A stretch of 64,000 bases of DNA from an uncultured Christensenella sp. (GCA_910587015.1 CAJUME010000008.1:83150-147149); one strand, 5' to 3'. Shown: positions 8,239 through 17,319, counted from the stretch's first letter. The notes: a model not told the origin generated them from the letters alone. Program-made: numbers and translations.

Positions 8239-8310
8239 GTTGATTAATCAACCAATAACATAATATACCCCGCCGCCCCGCTTGTCAACCGTTTTAGTTG
8301 ATTAATCAAC
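8239..8310 (-). promoter_or_regulatory. MarR promoter with twin palindromic operators
   Basis: On the - strand TTGACA (8283-8288), a 17-bp spacer and TATTAT (8260-8265) form a near-consensus promoter. The palindrome GTTGATTAATCAAC occurs at 8239-8252, over the expected start of transcription, and again at 8297-8310, just upstream of the -35. Both copies share flanks (TTA before, CAA after). This is a typical autorepression arrangement. Confidence 0.85.
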
Positions 8311-8396
8311 CAAAACTCAGATTTTTTTACCCGCTCTTCAACACAACTGCAAATAACTTACAAATAATGAAATTTATTGTCATTTCACCCCTTTCA

Positions 8397-8425
8397 TTGA
8401 CTATTATATAATAAGGTGATATAAT
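8397..8425 (+). promoter_or_regulatory. Sigma-A promoter of the pectate lyase
   Basis: TTGACT (8397-8402), 17-bp spacer, TATAAT (8420-8425). The predicted leader is about 120 bases and carries strong secondary structure. Confidence 0.8.
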
Positions 8426-8449
8426 TAAGATAATTTCAGTTAAAGCATT

Positions 8450-8505
8450 CTTACAGCGGACGTCCGCTGTAAGCGTTACAGGAGGTAACGCTTATCGTTT
8501 TTTTA
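8450..8505 (+). promoter_or_regulatory. Structured pectate lyase leader: 24-bp palindrome plus terminator-like hairpin
   Basis: A perfect 24-bp palindrome (12-bp arms, CTTACAGCGGAC and its complement) spans 8450-8473. It abuts a 9-bp hairpin (AAGCGTTAC/GTAACGCTT, 8471-8493) with AGGAG in its loop, followed four bases later by a T run. The 3' arm of the first can also pair with TTACAG of the second, giving alternative folds. An operator and/or attenuator is likely; no leader peptide start follows the AGGAGG. Confidence 0.5.
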
Positions 8506-8553
8506 TTTCGGATTTGATTTGTAGGGCTCTTTGCCCGAATATAAGGAGGAAAA

Positions 8554-11500
8554 ATGACAAAATCAGCAAAAACCAAAAGGCTTTCCGCGGCAATCGCCGC
8601 AATGGCCTTGGGCGCGGTATTCGCCGTATCCGCGGGCGGGTGCGCACATACGCACACGTTCTCAAACGAATGGCAAACCGACCAAACCCACCACTGGCAC
8701 GCGGCAACCTGCGGGCACAGCGGTGAAATTTCGGGCAAGGCACAGCATGCCTTCGGTGATACGGACGTCTGCGGCGTATGCCGTTACGACAGAAGCACGG
8801 GCACAACAACCCCGCCACCCCCCACTGACCCAACAGACCCCACAAACCCGCCCGATGTAACCGACCCCACCGACCCGTCCGACCCCACAACCAAAAAATA
8901 CACGGTCGCATTCGATAGCAACGGCGGCACGGCAATCGCCTCGCAGTCGGTCGAGGACGGCAAAACGGCGTTCGCGCCCGCCGCACCCAAAAGGGCGGGA
9001 CATCAGTTCGCGGGCTGGTACCTAAACAATGCCGTTTTCAGCTTCAATACCCCCGTCACCCAAAATATAACGCTTGTTGCAAAATGGGAAAAGCTTGACG
9101 CAAAAATCAAGGACTACGGCGGCTATGACGAAAGCCTTTACATAGAATGGTCCGACGGCGACCCCTCGCAGTCGCAGGTGCAGTACAAGCCGCACGGCGC
9201 AAGCGCATGGACCTCGGCAGACGCCGAGCTTATCCGTCCCAAATCGGGCGAAAGCAACGTAGCCCGCGCAGACGTTCTCGGCCTTACCCAAGGCAATTAC
9301 GATATCAAAGTCACCGCCTCTGACAAAAGCGAGCTTTCAATAGAAAATATCGCCGTCACCGCCTACGACCGTTCGGGCTATGCGCACTTCAACCATACCG
9401 AGGGTGTGGGCGCATACTACGACGACGGTACCGTAAAGGACAATGCTCTCGTTATCTACGTCACGGACGAAAATAAAAACACCGTTGACTACGGCTATGT
9501 CAACGGTCAAAGGGTAGACTTAACCCCCTACCTCTATCAGGGCAACACGGGCATCGGCTGGATACTCAACAACCGCGCATACAGCGCACAGATAGACAGC
9601 TTCGGCATAACCAGGCTGTGCAACACCTACGGCGCAGTCGCGGTACGTTTTATCGGCACGGTCAATGCCGAAAAGGGCACCTCCAAGGAAGACGCTCAAT
9701 ATTCCTTAATCAACGGGCTTACCGGCCACAACTCAACTGAAAACGGCGGCTCCGAAGGCGACAACGGCAGAATGGCTCGCATGATAAGCGCCAAAAACCT
9801 CACCTTAGAGGGCGTTGGCGAGGACGCAACCATCTACGGCTGGGGCTTCCACCTCGTCAACAACGATGAAAATTACAAAACCACGGGCGCGGGCTCCAAT
9901 TTCGAGGTAAGAAATCTCACCTTCGACCACTATCCCGAGGACGCAATCGGCATGGAGGGCAACGTGCAGTCGCCGTTAAGCTCCTACACCAAGGCTCCCG
10001 TTCAGCGTTGCTGGGTGCACAATAACACCTTCCTCCCCGGCTATTGCGGCGACCCCGCAGACAGCGACAAGGCGGAAGGCGACGGCAGCTGCGACTTCAA
10101 GCGCGGCGAGTATTTCACCCTCTCCTACAACTATTTTACAGACTGCCACAAAACCAACCTCATAGGCGCGTCCACAAGCAACCTGCAATACAACGTCACA
10201 ATGCACCACAATTGGTGGAACAACTGCGGCTCGCGCGTGCCCTATGTCCGCAACTCCAACGTACATTTTTACAATAATTACGTCACCACCGCGGACGATG
10301 GCTCCAACGACTACGTCCACGATGCAGACGGCACCTCGTTCATATTCAGCGAAAGCAATTATTACTTCAACTGCAAGCAGATAACAAGGGGCGGAATTGT
10401 CAAATCGTGGTCAAACACCCTCTACGGCTGTTGGGGCAACAGCGGCACCTTCAAGGCAACCGAAACCCGCAACGAGGCGGTTTCCAACAGCTGCAAATAC
10501 CGCGACGGCAAGGATTTATCGCACTTCGAATGCGACCCGACAATGTTCTACTACAACACGCAAACGGGCGAAAGCGACTGTCTGCTTGACGATTCCATAA
10601 CCGCAAGACTAAGGGTCATGCAGTTTGCGGGCGTTGCGGGCTGGTACGAAAACAACCCCAAAAAGCAATCCTCCATGCCCTTCAAGGCAAACCCGATAAG
10701 GAATATCCCCGCAACCGCAGTCCCCGTACCCGACAGCGGCGAGCTGGCGATAAAAATGCCGGAGGACAAAAACGGCGGAACGGTCAGCGGAGTGCTTTTC
10801 GCCAACCTCACGGGCATACCCGTCAAGGGCGTTTCTGTCAAGGGCAAGGGACAGATAATCTCCTTCACGCTGTCAGCCGAGGCAGAGGTATCCTTCAATG
10901 CAGAGGCTGGCAGTCCCGACTACCTTGCAGAGATAATAGACGCAAACGGCGCAGTCCACGCAAGCAAGGTCAGCACGGCCTCCGTAGTACTCCCCGCGGG
11001 CACGTACGCCATATCCTCGGGCACGGGCACCCGCACGGGCTCCAACGCCAAGGAGGTAACAATCTCCGCCCTCGCGTTCAGGTCTACGTCCGCGTCCGCG
11101 CAAGCCAAGATAGATAATCTCAATGCGGCGATAGACGCCCTTCCCTCAACAATAACGGCGGAAAGCGGCGCGCTTATAAACGCGGCAAAGACGGCTTTAT
11201 CCGCGCTGAACGCAACCGAGCTTGAAAATTATAAAACGCAATACGCCGACCGCTGGACAAAATACCAAAGCGCGCTTACAGCATATTCTTTGGCACAGAT
11301 TGCCGATGCAGAGGCAAAAATAGACGCAATAGGCGAAGTCGGCGAAAATTCCTACCCCGCAATTACCGCGGCGCGCTCCGCCTACGACGCGCTCACGGCA
11401 GAGCAAAAGCAAAGCGTGCAGAATTATAACAAGCTTACCGCGGCGGAAGCGGCATGGGCTAATATCGCAGTCACCGCTGTAACAAACGCAATCGCCGCGC

Positions 11501-12240
11501 TTACGGACGTTTCGGGCTGGACTGCGGAAAACGGCAAGCAAGCCGTAACCGGACAAATTTCGGCATATCAGTCGGTCAAAAACGCATACGATGCGCTTAC
11601 CGCAACACAGCAAAGCTCGGTTACCAACCGCGACAAGCTTGCAAACGGACTTGCAAAGCTCGATACAATTCTTGCCGAGATAGAAAACGCCGAAAAGGAA
11701 GCCGCAGCCCTTGCGGAGTTCGAGGCTGCCTTAAACGGCGTAGCAGACGCAACCGTCTTAACCAAGGCAGAATGCAAGGCAATTATCGATTTGTATGCAA
11801 AGCTCTCCCCCGCAAAGCAGGCGGAATATGCGGAAAACGCAACCTATAAGGCGGTGCTTGAAAAGTATACAGAATACGCAAGCCAATCGGTAGTCGCAAT
11901 ATTCACAAGCGACAACCCCGCCCTTGCAACTGACGCGGGCTTTACCGTCAGCGGCAAATACAACAGCAAGGCAAGCTTCGAATACAACAAAACAACATAT
12001 AACGGCCCGTTAAAGCTCGAATCCTCCACAACGGTCGGCTTCACAAACGCAATAGCCAATAAAATAACAATAAAAATCGGCACTGCGGGCGGACAAATCA
12101 AGCTTGACGGCGCCGTTTACAAGGACGATGATAACGATGGACTTATCGTAATCGACAGCCTTGCGGCGGGCGCCCATACAATCACCAAGGCCAGCGGCGA
12201 CCCCAACCTCTGCTATATAGAGTTAGAACCCGCCGCCTGA
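8554..12240 (+). CDS. Exported multidomain pectate lyase (PL1-type beta-helix)
   Basis: A 1228-residue secreted polysaccharide lyase that should cleave polygalacturonate by beta-elimination. Order of parts: signal peptide ending near Cys30 (possible lipoprotein); a Cys/His module (HHWHAATC to CGVC, about 30-80); a Pro/Thr/Asp linker (about 85-113); a Listeria-Bacteroides repeat (about 115-179, ending LVAKWE); a beta-sandwich-like segment; and the beta-helix catalytic domain (about 300-690) with MHHNWWNNCGSRVPYVR near residue 549, containing the catalytic-type Arg. After that come a possible carbohydrate-binding region, alpha-helical Ala-rich repeats resembling FIVAR modules (about 850-1110) and a C-terminal beta domain. 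RBS AAGGAGG precedes the ATG. It is monocistronic. Confidence 0.85.
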   Translation: MTKSAKTKRLSAAIAAMALGAVFAVSAGGCAHTHTFSNEWQTDQTHHWHAATCGHSGEISGKAQHAFGDTDVCGVCRYDRSTGTTTPPPPTDPTDPTNPPDVTDPTDPSDPTTKKYTVAFDSNGGTAIASQSVEDGKTAFAPAAPKRAGHQFAGWYLNNAVFSFNTPVTQNITLVAKWEKLDAKIKDYGGYDESLYIEWSDGDPSQSQVQYKPHGASAWTSADAELIRPKSGESNVARADVLGLTQGNYDIKVTASDKSELSIENIAVTAYDRSGYAHFNHTEGVGAYYDDGTVKDNALVIYVTDENKNTVDYGYVNGQRVDLTPYLYQGNTGIGWILNNRAYSAQIDSFGITRLCNTYGAVAVRFIGTVNAEKGTSKEDAQYSLINGLTGHNSTENGGSEGDNGRMARMISAKNLTLEGVGEDATIYGWGFHLVNNDENYKTTGAGSNFEVRNLTFDHYPEDAIGMEGNVQSPLSSYTKAPVQRCWVHNNTFLPGYCGDPADSDKAEGDGSCDFKRGEYFTLSYNYFTDCHKTNLIGASTSNLQYNVTMHHNWWNNCGSRVPYVRNSNVHFYNNYVTTADDGSNDYVHDADGTSFIFSESNYYFNCKQITRGGIVKSWSNTLYGCWGNSGTFKATETRNEAVSNSCKYRDGKDLSHFECDPTMFYYNTQTGESDCLLDDSITARLRVMQFAGVAGWYENNPKKQSSMPFKANPIRNIPATAVPVPDSGELAIKMPEDKNGGTVSGVLFANLTGIPVKGVSVKGKGQIISFTLSAEAEVSFNAEAGSPDYLAEIIDANGAVHASKVSTASVVLPAGTYAISSGTGTRTGSNAKEVTISALAFRSTSASAQAKIDNLNAAIDALPSTITAESGALINAAKTALSALNATELENYKTQYADRWTKYQSALTAYSLAQIADAEAKIDAIGEVGENSYPAITAARSAYDALTAEQKQSVQNYNKLTAAEAAWANIAVTAVTNAIAALTDVSGWTAENGKQAVTGQISAYQSVKNAYDALTATQQSSVTNRDKLANGLAKLDTILAEIENAEKEAAALAEFEAALNGVADATVLTKAECKAIIDLYAKLSPAKQAEYAENATYKAVLEKYTEYASQSVVAIFTSDNPALATDAGFTVSGKYNSKASFEYNKTTYNGPLKLESSTTVGFTNAIANKITIKIGTAGGQIKLDGAVYKDDDNDGLIVIDSLAAGAHTITKASGDPNLCYIELEPAA

Positions 12241-12284
12241 CCCGCACCCCGAAGCAACACAGCAACAAACCAAAAACACAACGC

Positions 12285-12326
12285 AAAATACCCGCCGTGC
12301 GCCCAAGCGCACGGCGGGTACTATTT
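12285..12326. terminator. Bidirectional terminator between pectate lyase and pectinesterase
   Basis: A 14-bp perfect stem (TACCCGCCGTGCGC) with a CCAA loop at 12289-12320; A-rich before and T-rich after, serving both convergent genes. Confidence 0.85.
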
Positions 12327-12340
12327 TACTTCAATTCATT

Positions 12341-14890
12341 TCACAAGGTTATGTCCCATACGTCCGCATAAGTAACCTTACCGTTCACCTTCCCGAAAAT
12401 CACCTCAAGCTTGTTGTAATTCGCCGCCTCCGCCTCTGTCAGCACTCTGCCGACCGTCAAAGCCGTCACTGCACCGTCGCCCGTGTTGTTGTATTCGGTA
12501 AACTGCGCGGTTTTCGGGTCGCCGTTGCCCATGCTTATATACCTTCCGCCCGCGTTTGTAGATGCGTTTTTGGAAATATGTCCGCCCAGACGGCAGTTCA
12601 TTACCATAACGGCCGCGTCCGCGCCCCAGGCTCTGCCAATCGCGGTTTTTCCAACGGGCACGCCCGCCTCTGCCGAAAAATCACAGTCGTCGAATATCGC
12701 GCCGTAGGTCACCTTATCTGTTGCCGAGCCCTTGTTCAGCCCCTTAAACGCCGTCACATACCCGCCGTTGCTTCCGTTGGCAACAACCTTAATCTCGCAC
12801 TGATAGAAGTAAGTCGTGTTGTTCGTTCCGAAAATGAAGTCAACCGAGCCGGAAATAAGGCAGTTTATAAAAATCTGTCTGCCCGTAAACAGCTCCAAGG
12901 TATCCTGAAAGCCGAGTAACGCGCTGTCCTCTATAACAACCTTGTCTGCCTGAATCAGCATCGCAAGCGCGCGCTTGTCGTTGCTCGGCGCGCCCGTGTA
13001 AGACGCTAAGGTGTTATACTTGTTAGAAACGGTCACCCCGCTCATTTTAAAGCCGACAGCCGTATCCCTCACATTCAGCGTTGCGGTCGAATCGGTCGTA
13101 TGCACAAATCCGCCCTCGTCCGCCACGCCGTAAAGCGAGTCGTACTCTATTTTCGTTCTGTCTTGTCCCGCGCCTATTAACGTCACGTTGGGCACGGTAA
13201 TTTCCAGCTTTTCCCAATAGGTTCCCTCGGCAATATAAACCTTCTTCTCCGCGCCGTCCTTTATGCCCGCGCCGTTCAAAAAGTCCACAGCCTGCTGAAT
13301 TGTCTTAAAGCGGTACGCCCCCGCGGAATTTTTAGTACCGATTGTCGCGGTAGAAAATTCGGGGTTAACCGCAACAATAACCTCGTCCGCAGTCGCAAGC
13401 TCCGCGCCCTTTTCCGCAACGTAAATATTAAAGCCCTTCGCCTTCGTCAGCCCGTTAGCGGTATATGCAACCTTAACCGCCTTTTTGCCGGTTGTTGCCG
13501 TGCTGTTTTCGGTAATTTCCGCCTGTGCCTCGTCAAGGCTGAAAACCTTCGTCTTGTCGCCAAGCTTGCCGGTCGCCTTTATCGAAAGTCCGTCCGCGGA
13601 AAATTTATCGCCCTTGAAATAAAACTGTCTTACCGCATGGTTTGCATAAACTCCGTTGCCCGCCGCCGAGTTTTTGTTTTCCTTAACAACCCTGTTAAAG
13701 CCGACCGTCAAGTCCTCGAAGGAGTAAACGTTAACGTTGTATTTTGTCGTGAAGGTCGTTTCCTCACTGCCAAGGTTTCCTTCGACCGTGTAGGATACGC
13801 CTATCTCATACGTTCCGGGCGTTGTCGCATCGTACTTCGATGTATCAAGCACAAGCTTTTCCGCCTTCACGGGCGAAATTCTCCCCGTGTCCGCATGGGT
13901 TGCCGTCACCGCAATCTCCGTGCAGTCAAGCTGCTGTCCCACAATATAATCCACAGTGCCCGTGTTCGCCATATTAATCGCGTTTATGGGCGTGTTGGAA
14001 ACGGTATTCGTAAATTTCGCGTAAAATATATCAGAGGTTCCGCTCTTACGCTTAATCGTGTACGTGCCCGCAGTCGCAAGCTGCAACGTCACCCTTTCTA
14101 TGTTACTGCTGCCGCCCATAGCCTGATAATTTATATCCTGAGTGCTTCCGTCCGGCTTTGTAAGCACAACGGTCTGCATAGCGGGCGCCTCGGCAGAGCC
14201 AACCCCTCCGGAGCCGTTCTGCACGTAAAACATCAGCGTACCCGCGGCGGAAATTTTCACCGTAAGCGCCGACGAGCTGTCACCCAGCTTAACCGAGTTA
14301 ACAGTCACATAAGCGGGGTCAACGCAAACGCCGTTCTCGTAAAGCCCCGTTTTAATTCTTCCGCGAACCTCCGTGCCCGCCGCTATCGAAAACACGCCGT
14401 CCGTCCAGCCGTCTGCATATTTGGTTGTGGAAAGCTTAGCCGCGTCAAATTCGTAAGCGGTTTCTATGTTGCCCTCCTCCAACGCCTCGCCGTTGCCCGT
14501 GTTTGCAATAATCTTCGGCGCTGGAACAGCCTCCGCAACGCCCTGCTCGTCGTCGTATACCGCAACCGAGGGGTTGTCGTTCACGTCGTCCGCGTCGGGC
14601 TTAACGTAGTCCTTATGCGTCAGCTCGGGCTTCGGGTCGGGCTTTTCCTCACCCTTTACGTAATGGCAAACGTCGCACTCGTTGTCGCCGCCCCATACGT
14701 GCTCCCCGTAGGCGCTTTTTTCGTCTGTATGTTCGCAGGTTGCCGCGTGCCAGTGGTGCGTTGCACTCTTTTCCCACTGCTCGTCAAAGGTGTGCTTGTG
14801 AGCGCACCCCGCAGTGCCCAAACCCGCCGCCACCGAAACCGCGCTAAGCGTAATAGCGGCAACCGCCTTCATAAGCCTTGAATTTTTCAT
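12341..14890 (-). CDS. Exported multidomain pectinesterase (CE8)
   Basis: An 849-residue pectin methylesterase that removes methyl groups from homogalacturonan, preparing it for the lyase next door. A signal peptide ends near Cys29 (possible lipoprotein). Then come the same Cys/His module as the pectate lyase (CAHKHTF, THHWHAATC, CDVC), a linker, a beta-sandwich (about 130-310), an Ig-like region (about 320-420) and the CE8 beta-helix (about 540-840). Catalytic Asp residues sit in LLGFQDTL (about 660) and GSVDFIFG (about 680), and a Gln/Arg-bearing strand follows. The catalytic domain is C-terminal, unlike the lyase. It lies downstream of the third lipoprotein gene and may be co-transcribed with it. 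Confidence 0.85.
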   Translation of the reverse strand: MKNSRLMKAVAAITLSAVSVAAGLGTAGCAHKHTFDEQWEKSATHHWHAATCEHTDEKSAYGEHVWGGDNECDVCHYVKGEEKPDPKPELTHKDYVKPDADDVNDNPSVAVYDDEQGVAEAVPAPKIIANTGNGEALEEGNIETAYEFDAAKLSTTKYADGWTDGVFSIAAGTEVRGRIKTGLYENGVCVDPAYVTVNSVKLGDSSSALTVKISAAGTLMFYVQNGSGGVGSAEAPAMQTVVLTKPDGSTQDINYQAMGGSSNIERVTLQLATAGTYTIKRKSGTSDIFYAKFTNTVSNTPINAINMANTGTVDYIVGQQLDCTEIAVTATHADTGRISPVKAEKLVLDTSKYDATTPGTYEIGVSYTVEGNLGSEETTFTTKYNVNVYSFEDLTVGFNRVVKENKNSAAGNGVYANHAVRQFYFKGDKFSADGLSIKATGKLGDKTKVFSLDEAQAEITENSTATTGKKAVKVAYTANGLTKAKGFNIYVAEKGAELATADEVIVAVNPEFSTATIGTKNSAGAYRFKTIQQAVDFLNGAGIKDGAEKKVYIAEGTYWEKLEITVPNVTLIGAGQDRTKIEYDSLYGVADEGGFVHTTDSTATLNVRDTAVGFKMSGVTVSNKYNTLASYTGAPSNDKRALAMLIQADKVVIEDSALLGFQDTLELFTGRQIFINCLISGSVDFIFGTNNTTYFYQCEIKVVANGSNGGYVTAFKGLNKGSATDKVTYGAIFDDCDFSAEAGVPVGKTAIGRAWGADAAVMVMNCRLGGHISKNASTNAGGRYISMGNGDPKTAQFTEYNNTGDGAVTALTVGRVLTEAEAANYNKLEVIFGKVNGKVTYADVWDITL

Positions 14891-14932
14891 TCTTCCTCCA
14901 AAAAAACAAATTTAAATATCTGCCGCGGGCGC

Positions 14933-14955
14933 TTTGCGCCCGCGGCAAGAAAAGC
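14933..14955 (-). promoter_or_regulatory. Intercistronic hairpin before the pectinesterase
   Basis: A GC-rich stem (GCCGCGGGCGC with its complement, loop AAA) sits between the third lipoprotein gene and the pectinesterase ribosome site. On the - strand it is followed only by weakly T-rich sequence. It could be a partial terminator or an mRNA-stabilising or processing element. Confidence 0.5.
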
Positions 14956-14984
14956 ATTCAAGCTTTATTCACATTAAAATCCTA

Positions 14985-16922
14985 TCAGTCCTGCGTAGCA
15001 AATGTAAGCGAGCTAAGGTAAACGCTTCTTCCGCTGTTGACGTTAAGCATAACGCTCGCAAGGTCTAACCCCTTGGTATAAGCGGCTTTATCAACCATAA
15101 CGGTATCGCCAACCTTAAACGTAACGTTTTTCTTATCCAAATCAATGATAACTTCAAAGTTGAACGCCGCGCTCGTATTAACAGCTACCGCCGTACCCGT
15201 TTCCGTTCCGTCAACTCTTACCTTCTGCGTTACGTTGCTTCCGCTCTTTGCAGTTCTCAGCGCAATAAACTCGGTTCCTGCCGAATCCAGAATCTGGAAA
15301 TACGTCCAGCTTCCGCTTGCGGTAGCGCATTTCAGCTCTCCGCTGATTTTAACCACGCCGGATTCAAGCTTGTTTTCAAGAGTAACGTAAGCCTTAACGC
15401 CGTTTGTTGCCAACGCGCCGTCCGCTATTGTAGCAAGCTTTGTGTTAGTCGTATCGCTGTCCGCGTCTATGGCATAAATCTTAGCGCCGTTTTCCGCCGC
15501 AACGTCTGCGCTTTCTCCAACCGTGCCGGAAGTAAAGTCATTCGTATATACCGTCGTGTAGGTCAACTCCGCCTCGCCTACTCCGTCAGCAGTGAATGTA
15601 ATCGTTACGCCCTGATATACATAGGTATAAGTTCCGCTTTCTCCCGCCGCGGGACGCGTAGTATAATCAGGACTGCTCAGAACGGGCAGCTCAACGTTTA
15701 TTGCCTCCGTCTCGTGCGCGCATTTGACTTGCGCCGAGCCTACCGTCGTTTCAGTTGCCGCAACAACAGAGTCGGCTACAAGGCTGTAATTATGCTCAAG
15801 CGCGCTTTCGACAAGCTCGTATCTTACCTTTAAGGTAGTTCCGTCCTCGGCATAATACCTGCCGTAATCAGAAAGGTAATGCGCCTTCATTCCCGCCACG
15901 CCGCAGGTAGCGGGCACAGCTTCAATCAATTCGCCCTTATTTTCGTTAATAGTCTTATAATGAACCGCAATAAACAAAACGTTTATCGTACCGCTGTTCT
16001 TTACGCGCTTTATTGTATATTCCGTATTCGCATTTACATCAAACGCCGCAACGCCTACGTCCTGAGCAACTCCGCCCAAGCCGATGCTTACGGGGTCGCC
16101 GGATACTTCTTCGCCATTGTAAAGCTGCAGGCTTCCTACCGTAGTTCCGTTAGAGCCGCTCGCATATACAAGCACGGTTGCGTTTGCTTCAAGCAAAATT
16201 TTCAGTCCGGACGAGTCACTGCCTATCTGTAAGCGGTGAGTTGTATTCATTTTACCGTCTGTAAGACTGGGGTGAATAACCGTTCTCGTTGAAGTATTGC
16301 GAGTCAGTGCGCCTACGGCGTAAATGCCGGAGTCTGCTTTAAGCTCGGCGCCGTCCGCAACGTTTGCCGTCAAATCGGAAGAAATATTAATTGTAACGTC
16401 ATCCTTCTCCACGGGCGGCGTAACCGTGCCGTCCTTGGTTACGGTAACCGTGCAGGTATCCGTCTTGTTTCCGTCCGCGGTCTTAACGGTAATAACCGCC
16501 GTGCCCTCTGCAACCGCCGTAACCTTGCCGTTCTCAACCGTGGCAATGTTCGTCTTGTCGCTCGACCAGCTAACCGCCTTGTTAGTCGCGTCCGCGGGCG
16601 CAATTGTCGCGGTCAGCGTCTCGTTCGCGCCCTCTTTAAGTGTAAGCGTCTTCTTGTTCAGCGTAACGCCCGTAACCGCAACGTTGGTGGAGCTTGAAGA
16701 AGTCCAGCCGCAAATCGAGCAGCTATCCGAACCATCGTGCGGCGCCGTGTCGGAATGCTCGTCACAGCCCGTGCAAAGCTGATAATGCCCCGTTGCTCCG
16801 TCCGCCTTGTAATCGCCCCAGCTGTGCTTGTGTCCGCAAGCCGTTAAAGAAACGCATCCCGCCGCCGCAACAGCGCCAACGGTAAGCGTGGCAATAGCCC
16901 TTAAAATTTTCTTGTTTTTCAT
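14985..16922 (-). CDS. Exported lipoprotein with Cys/His module, Big_2 domain and C-terminal beta-sandwich
   Basis: A 645-residue protein with no catalytic domain I can recognise. The ATG at 16922 follows GGAGGAAAA; the upstream extension to 16955 lacks a ribosome site. Residues 1-29 form a lipoprotein signal with a good lipobox (LTAC, Cys29). The Cys/His module follows (HKHSWGDY, HYQLCTGC, CSICG), then a bacterial Ig-like Big_2 domain (about 80-160, VTLNKKTLTLKEG to VITVKTADGNKT). Further beta-rich regions and a C-terminal segment resemble the glycan-binding or jelly-roll folds appended to pectate lyases. It probably binds substrate or displays the system at the cell surface; the role is inferred from position. 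Confidence 0.7.
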   Translation of the reverse strand: MKNKKILRAIATLTVGAVAAAGCVSLTACGHKHSWGDYKADGATGHYQLCTGCDEHSDTAPHDGSDSCSICGWTSSSSTNVAVTGVTLNKKTLTLKEGANETLTATIAPADATNKAVSWSSDKTNIATVENGKVTAVAEGTAVITVKTADGNKTDTCTVTVTKDGTVTPPVEKDDVTINISSDLTANVADGAELKADSGIYAVGALTRNTSTRTVIHPSLTDGKMNTTHRLQIGSDSSGLKILLEANATVLVYASGSNGTTVGSLQLYNGEEVSGDPVSIGLGGVAQDVGVAAFDVNANTEYTIKRVKNSGTINVLFIAVHYKTINENKGELIEAVPATCGVAGMKAHYLSDYGRYYAEDGTTLKVRYELVESALEHNYSLVADSVVAATETTVGSAQVKCAHETEAINVELPVLSSPDYTTRPAAGESGTYTYVYQGVTITFTADGVGEAELTYTTVYTNDFTSGTVGESADVAAENGAKIYAIDADSDTTNTKLATIADGALATNGVKAYVTLENKLESGVVKISGELKCATASGSWTYFQILDSAGTEFIALRTAKSGSNVTQKVRVDGTETGTAVAVNTSAAFNFEVIIDLDKKNVTFKVGDTVMVDKAAYTKGLDLASVMLNVNSGRSVYLSSLTFATQD

Positions 16923-16968
16923 TTTTCCTCCAAAAAAACATTTTTTACAGAGCAATTAAGAGTTTTTA

Positions 16969-17025
16969 AGAGAAATGCGTATCTCAGCATTTCTCTGCCG
17001 CGGATATAAAAAATATCCGCGCGGC
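16969..17025 (-). promoter_or_regulatory. Two-hairpin mRNA leader of the lipoprotein/pectinesterase operon
   Basis: On the - strand, downstream of the promoter at 17056-17084, one stem of about 11 bp (17025-16997, GCCGC and GGATAT arms) is directly followed by a perfect 10-bp stem (AGAGAAATGC/GCATTTCTCT, 16969-16996). Position and design mirror the pectate lyase leader, suggesting shared leader-based control, though the sequences differ. Confidence 0.5.
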
Positions 17026-17055
17026 TTAACCGCCACCGTATTTGTTACCTCATTA

Positions 17056-17084
17056 ATTATATAACTCCCGCCCCCAAATTTCAA
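17056..17084 (-). promoter_or_regulatory. Sigma-A promoter of the lipoprotein/pectinesterase operon
   Basis: On the - strand TTGAAA (17079-17084), 17-bp spacer, TATAAT (17056-17061). An inverted repeat TTTCAA/TTGAAA spans 17079-17098 over the -35 and could be an operator. Confidence 0.8.
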
Positions 17085-17240
17085 GAACTTTTTTGAAATT
17101 TTTTTACCTTTTTTTACAATTTTTTTCGTTTTTTGGATAAATTTTGATTGACATTTGCAAAATTTCACCCAAACCCGCATTTTCCCGCCAAAAAACCGCA
17201 TTCCCGCCCCAACAGCTCCCCGCGCCCCAAAGCTTGTAAA

Positions 17241-17258
17241 TTTTACAGCTTTTTTACA
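17241..17258 (+). promoter_or_regulatory. Weak 11-bp-spaced TTTTACA repeat upstream of the NfeD/flotillin operon
   Basis: TTTTACA at 17241-17247 and 17252-17258 matches the spacing seen before the two-component and glycolipid operons. Only two copies are present, in an AT-rich stretch, so chance is a real alternative. The rest of the 430-base gap holds the two promoters and the leader hairpins. Confidence 0.25.
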
Positions 17259-17319
17259 AAAATTGAAGGAATTTGCTAATCTTTACAACATTTCTGTAAT
17301 AAATATTTTAAATAAACCT

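Noticed and set aside
13637..14881. A 414-residue + strand open frame opposite the pectinesterase
   Set aside because: It is Arg/Val-rich translation of the antisense of the Cys/His module and beta domains, with no ribosome site or conserved motif.
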